In this document: piece by piece, positions 34,071-36,991 of the stretch
How positions within the stretch are numbered: position 1 is the stretch's first letter
Layout of the letters: each line of letters begins with the position of its first letter
Source: Bacteroidaceae bacterium
GTDB lineage: Bacteria > Bacteroidota > Bacteroidia > Bacteroidales > Bacteroidaceae
Direction: 5' to 3'
NCBI GenBank assembly: GCA_017445145.1
Contig: JAFSVI010000144.1
Location: 1 to 36,991 of the forward strand
Length of the DNA: 36,991 bases
Notes under the pieces: model-generated
Database searches by the model: none
What the model saw: the letters and a program-made list of their open reading frames with translations, nothing else
Told to the model about the DNA's origin: nothing
Translations under genes and position numbers: made by a program

Positions 34071-34120
34071 GAGGCACAAGCCGCACCATTGGCGCACCAC
34101 CATGTGCGGCTTTGTGCCTC
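34071..34120. terminator. Strong hairpin after the amylase gene
   Basis: GAGGCACAAGCCGCAC (34071-34086) pairs with 34104-34120, with one extra T in the right arm, a 16-bp stem. A T-run is missing on the 3' side (TTGGCC), so intrinsic termination is uncertain. It starts 21 bases after the amylase stop. Confidence 0.55.
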
Positions 34121-34126
34121 TTGGCC

Positions 34127-34141
34127 ATGGTTAATAACCAT
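34127..34141. promoter_or_regulatory. Perfect palindrome in the pheA leader
   Basis: ATGGTTA-A-TAACCAT is a perfect 7+1+7 palindrome 24 bases before the pheA ATG, and it would suit a dimeric repressor. The first ATG in it is in frame with pheA and would add 13 Thr/His-rich residues, but it is an unlikely start. No exact TAnnTTTG was found in this gap. Confidence 0.35.
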
Positions 34142-34165
34142 ACAACACATACACACAAACACAGA

Positions 34166-35008
34166 ATGAAGCGAATCGCAATTCAAGGCATCGAGGGCAG
34201 CTTCCACGACGTTGCTGCTCACCAGTACTTCGACAATGAGGAGATAGAACTCATCTGCTGCTCATCGTTCGAGGAGGTGTTCGACACCCTTCGCACAGAC
34301 CCAACAGCCATTGGCATGATTGCCATCGAGAACACTATTGCCGGCTCACTGCTCCACAACTACGAACTCATGCGCGAGGCACGCGTCACCATCGTCGGCG
34401 AGCACAAGCTGCGCATCAAGCACTCACTGCTCTGCCTGCCCGACGACGACTGGGAGCAGCTCCACGAAGTCCACTCACACCCCGTGGCACTCATGCAATG
34501 CCGTGACTTCCTCAGCCGACACCCACAGCTGAAGGTGGTTGAGGCCAGCGACACCGCCGGCGCCGCACGCGCCGTGGCCGAGGGCCTCATGCACGGCCAT
34601 GCTGCCATAGGCTCCAAGCATCTTGCCGAACTCTACGGCCTTAAAGTGCTGGAAGAAGGCATCGAAACCAACAAACACAATTTCACACGTTTCCTGGTAT
34701 TCTCACCACCATCGCGCGCCAACCTCCTGCGCAACATTCTCCAGGCCGACAAGGCCAGCATCGTTTTCTCCCTACCCCACGAGGAGGGTTCCCTCTCACA
34801 GGTGCTATCAGTGCTGTCGTTCTACAAACTCAACCTCACCAAAATCCAATCCTTGCCCATCATCGGCCACGAGTGGGAATACCTGTTCTACGTCGATGTG
34901 CTCTTCAACGATTACACGCGCTACAGCCAGGGCATCGACGCCATCAGGCCCCTCACCTCGCAGCTCAACATCCTCGGCGAGTACCGCCACGGCCGAGAGT
35001 CCATATAG
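34166..35008 (+). CDS. pheA: Prephenate dehydratase
   Basis: It converts prephenate to phenylpyruvate in phenylalanine synthesis in the cytoplasm. The 280-residue product has the family start MKRIAIQGIEGSFHDVAAHQ, the substrate motif IENTIAGSLLHNYELM, SDTAGAARAVAEG, the catalytic TRF in NKHNFTRFLVF, and a C-terminal ACT domain (GSLSQVLSVLSFYKLNLTKI ...), the expected phenylalanine sensor. No chorismate mutase domain is fused. The usual ESRP of the ACT site reads TKIQSLP here, which I believe is common in Bacteroidetes. It stands alone, with a hairpin and a palindrome upstream and a GC hairpin after its stop. The ATG at 34166 is the family start. Confidence 0.96.
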   Translation: MKRIAIQGIEGSFHDVAAHQYFDNEEIELICCSSFEEVFDTLRTDPTAIGMIAIENTIAGSLLHNYELMREARVTIVGEHKLRIKHSLLCLPDDDWEQLHEVHSHPVALMQCRDFLSRHPQLKVVEASDTAGAARAVAEGLMHGHAAIGSKHLAELYGLKVLEEGIETNKHNFTRFLVFSPPSRANLLRNILQADKASIVFSLPHEEGSLSQVLSVLSFYKLNLTKIQSLPIIGHEWEYLFYVDVLFNDYTRYSQGIDAIRPLTSQLNILGEYRHGRESI

Positions 35009-35013
35009 CGGCA

Positions 35014-35050
35014 GAAGCCCCGCCACATCGTCAAGGTGTGGCGGGGCTTC
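35014..35050. terminator. GC-rich hairpin between convergent pheA and fucO
   Basis: A perfect 14-bp stem GAAGCCCCGCCACA (35014-35027) and its complement (35037-35050), loop nine bases, lies between the pheA stop (35008) and the fucO stop (35076). It is likely a bidirectional terminator, although it has no clear T-run on either side. Confidence 0.6.
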
Positions 35051-35075
35051 GCTCGTATGGAATACGGTGTGTCGC

Positions 35076-36230
35076 CTACAGTATCTGACGGTAGAGGTCA
35101 ACGATGTCCTGCCGGCTTACGGCGCGCGGGTTGTCTGGCGTGCACACGTCGGCAATGGCTTGGTCGGCCAGGGCGGGGATGTCGGCCTCGGTGATGCCCA
35201 GCTCGCTAAGGCGCTTGTTGGTGCCCACGCGGGCGCTGAGATCTTCTATGGCTTTGCAGGCAGCCTCGGCAGCCTCGTCGGTGCTCATGCCGTTGGCATA
35301 CACGCCGCAGGCTTTGGCAATCTCCACATACTTCTCCTTGGCGGCAGGCATGTTGAAACGCATCACCGTGGGCAGAAGCATGGCGCACGCCACGCCGTGA
35401 GGCACGTCGAAGAGGGCGCTCAGAGGGTGAGCCATGCCGTGGTCAACACCCAGCCCGACATTGGAGAATGCCATGCCTGCAACATACTGTGCCACAGCCA
35501 TGCCGTCGCGTCCAACGGGGTTGGTGGGCTCATCGACAGCCAATGGCAAGTACTTATATATCATCTCAATGGCTTTGACCTCAAACATGTCGCTGAGTTC
35601 CCAAGCTGCCTTGGTGATGAGACCCTCGATGGCGTGGGTCATGGCATCCATGCCTGTGGCAGCGGTGAGGCTCTTCGGCAGTGAGTACATCAACTCGGCA
35701 TCGATGATGGCCACGCAGGGTATGTCGTTGGGATCCACACACACCATCTTGGCCTGACGGCTCTCGTCGATGATGACATAGTTGATGGTTGTCTCGGCGG
35801 CCGTGCCGGCGGTTGTGGGCAGGGCGATGATGGGCAGGGCTTTCTTCTTCGTGTCAGCAACGCCCTCAAGCGAGACGATGTCGCCAAACTCGGGGTTGTT
35901 GACCACGATGCCTATGCCCTTGGCAGTATCCATGCTCGAGCCGCCGCCGATGGCCACGATGAAGTCCGCGCCGGCACGCTTGCATGCCTCTATGCCGTTC
36001 TTCACGTTCGTCACGGTGGGGTTGGGCTTCACGTCGTCAAAGATGTCATAGGCTATGCCAGCCTCGTCCATGACGTCGAGCACCATCTTCGCCACGCCGA
36101 ATTTCATTAGACCCTTGTCCGTCACTACGAGTGCTTTCTTGAATCCGAGACGGCTGACCACCCCGGGCAGCTCCTTGCGAGCGCCAGGTCCGAAGTACGA
36201 TACTTCGTTAAGAATGAATCTGTTTACCAT
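35076..36230 (-). CDS. fucO: Lactaldehyde reductase (iron-containing alcohol dehydrogenase)
   Basis: FucO reduces lactaldehyde to 1,2-propanediol, the redox sink of fucose and rhamnose breakdown. The 384-residue product has the group III iron alcohol dehydrogenase pattern: NAD-binding GGGSSMDTAKG, ALPTTAGTAAETT, the iron ligands in DAMTHAIEG and in HGMAHPLSALFDVPHGVACA, and a start MVNRFILNEVSYFGPGA typical of FucO. It lies downstream of a GH95 fucosidase on the same strand, which supports a fucose role. A promoter-like TATCTTTG is at 36266-36273, so it may have its own transcript. Confidence 0.93.
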   Translation of the reverse strand: MVNRFILNEVSYFGPGARKELPGVVSRLGFKKALVVTDKGLMKFGVAKMVLDVMDEAGIAYDIFDDVKPNPTVTNVKNGIEACKRAGADFIVAIGGGSSMDTAKGIGIVVNNPEFGDIVSLEGVADTKKKALPIIALPTTAGTAAETTINYVIIDESRQAKMVCVDPNDIPCVAIIDAELMYSLPKSLTAATGMDAMTHAIEGLITKAAWELSDMFEVKAIEMIYKYLPLAVDEPTNPVGRDGMAVAQYVAGMAFSNVGLGVDHGMAHPLSALFDVPHGVACAMLLPTVMRFNMPAAKEKYVEIAKACGVYANGMSTDEAAEAACKAIEDLSARVGTNKRLSELGITEADIPALADQAIADVCTPDNPRAVSRQDIVDLYRQIL

Positions 36231-36265
36231 GAGAATGTTAGTTTATGGGAAATGCATTTGCACTG

Positions 36266-36300
36266 CAAAGATAGCTCGATTTCACTGAACCGCCATCCAA
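36266..36300 (-). promoter_or_regulatory. Promoter of fucO
   Basis: TATCTTTG (36273-36266) fits TAnnTTTG, 36 bases before the ATG. TTG at 36300-36298 is 24 bases upstream, a longer spacing than usual. Confidence 0.5.
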
Positions 36301-36465
36301 TAACTCAAACATTAGCATTGTTTAACATCTGCCAGTGCGAGAGTGACTCTTACCTTTGCACCCTACGATAGGATAATCATGGACTTCGTCTGATTCGCTG
36401 AAAAGCGTCTGAACATGAGGGGGTGTATTCGTCTAATTAGCGTAATTCGTGGGAAATAGATATGA
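36301..36465. other. Non-coding gap between the fucosidase and fucO
   Basis: No gene is visible here. On the plus strand TACCTTTG (36351-36358) looks like a -7 element but has no -33 partner at the right distance, and the first ATG after it is stopped at once. CGTCTGA occurs twice near 36387-36413. The AT content is higher than in the rest of the window. Confidence 0.4.
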
Positions 36466-36991
36466 TTATGGTTGAGGTTGAATGATGAAACATTGACTGG
36501 GCTTGCTACGGAAACAAATGATGTCGTTCTCTTGTGTAATACCCACCGGGCGTCCTTTTGCATCAAGTACCCGAAGGGCCTGATTTCTTGGAACGTACAA
36601 TCGGCACTCGCGTCCGAGATTACTTCTGATAGAAGCTCGAACAAGTTTCCCTTCACTCCATTCTATATCAACTTCAAAGCCTCCACGGGCACGGAGTCCC
36701 TTGACACATCCTGAGGGCAATGCTGTTGGCAGGGCAGGCAGTAGGCGGATATAGCCTTCGTGGCTTTGCAGGAGCATCTCAGCAATGCCAGCAGTGAAAC
36801 CGAAGTTACCATCGATCTGAAAAGGAGGGTGAGCATCGAAGAGGTTGGGATAGAGACGGCCCTCAGGGTTGTCATTGCGCTGTTCGTCGCTGGGCAGCAG
36901 ATGCATGAGCGAACGCACTAATTTATAGGCATGGTTGCCGTCGAGCAGTCGTGCCCAAAGGTTAAGCTTCCAACCAATGCTCCATCCCGTG
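36466..36991 (-). CDS. GH95 alpha-L-fucosidase, C-terminal part
   Basis: The frame enters from the right edge and ends at 36466, giving about 174 residues. They read [20 protein letters not shown], then [24 protein letters not shown] in two joined stretches, [20 protein letters not shown]. These are the hallmark C-terminal segments of GH95 (1,2-alpha-L-fucosidase) enzymes, including the catalytic-domain DGNFG region. The catalytic residues and any signal peptide lie outside the window. Codon use is more AT-rich than in the starch and purA regions, which may point to acquisition. The fucO gene downstream suggests a fucose-use group. Confidence 0.92.
   Translation of the reverse strand, partial: TGWSIGWKLNLWARLLDGNHAYKLVRSLMHLLPSDEQRNDNPEGRLYPNLFDAHPPFQIDGNFGFTAGIAEMLLQSHEGYIRLLPALPTALPSGCVKGLRARGGFEVDIEWSEGKLVRASIRSNLGRECRLYVPRNQALRVLDAKGRPVGITQENDIICFRSKPSQCFIIQPQP

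Noticed and set aside
34127-34165. ATG at 34127 as the pheA start
   Set aside because: It would add a Thr/His-rich stretch absent from the family. MKRIAIQG at 34166 is the normal N-terminus.
36351-36480. A plus-strand gene or small RNA from TACCTTTG at 36351
   Set aside because: No -33 partner at the usual spacing, the first ATG is followed by a stop after three more codons, and no terminator is seen. Too weak to call.

Overview
The window comes from a GC-rich member of the Bacteroidales, probably Prevotellaceae or a near relative (an inference, since there is no rRNA to test it). Several things point there: a complete starch-utilisation locus of the SusCDEF type, TAnnTTTG promoter elements upstream of several transcription units, no obvious Shine-Dalgarno sequences, many signal-peptide and lipobox exported proteins, and the order tpiA - SPOR protein - folE. 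Protein-coding genes fill more than 90 percent of the window. No tRNA, rRNA or CRISPR was seen.

Layout. 1-139 is the right end of an IS3/IS150-type insertion sequence, followed by a gene-free stretch and the terminator of pgpA (minus). 1014-5486 (minus) holds a small lipoprotein, a GH51 arabinofuranosidase and a REP-associated (HUH) transposase-like gene. That last gene carries tandem repeats and a palindrome inside its reading frame and has REP-like hairpins beyond its 3' end. 5646-16124 (plus) is one tightly packed run of seven genes with overlapping or nearly touching ends: a Rad50/SbcC-like zinc-hook coiled-coil protein with no ATPase heads, a stand-alone AraC-type DNA-binding domain, dipeptidyl peptidase III, an AlkD-like HEAT protein, a Fur-family protein lacking the usual sensor histidines, purA, and a calcium-type P-ATPase. 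16163-18098 (minus) is tpiA - SPOR protein - folE, convergent with the ATPase. A 21-bp tandem repeat covers both stop codons.

18262-34049 is the starch locus. On the minus strand are an SLC45-like sugar symporter, malQ (GH77) and susB (GH97). On the plus strand are susC, susD, a SusE-like and a SusF-like lipoprotein, then a GH13 alpha-amylase lipoprotein behind an internal terminator. The two arms are read from a shared divergent control region (24013-24274) that holds a 10-bp inverted repeat. The expected flow is: amylase and SusCDEF bind, cut and import starch at the outer membrane; SusB trims oligosaccharides in the periplasm; the symporter and MalQ handle maltose and maltodextrins at the inner membrane and in the cytoplasm. 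No SusR/MalR-type regulator lies in the window. 34166-35008 is pheA. 35076-36991 (minus) is fucO and the 3' part of a GH95 alpha-L-fucosidase, which suggests a fucose-use region continuing outside the window.

The most unusual item is the headless zinc-hook protein, translationally coupled to a lone AraC domain (5646-8823). Next is the set of REP-like hairpins around the transposase gene, with a possible relative of the family between susD and susE.
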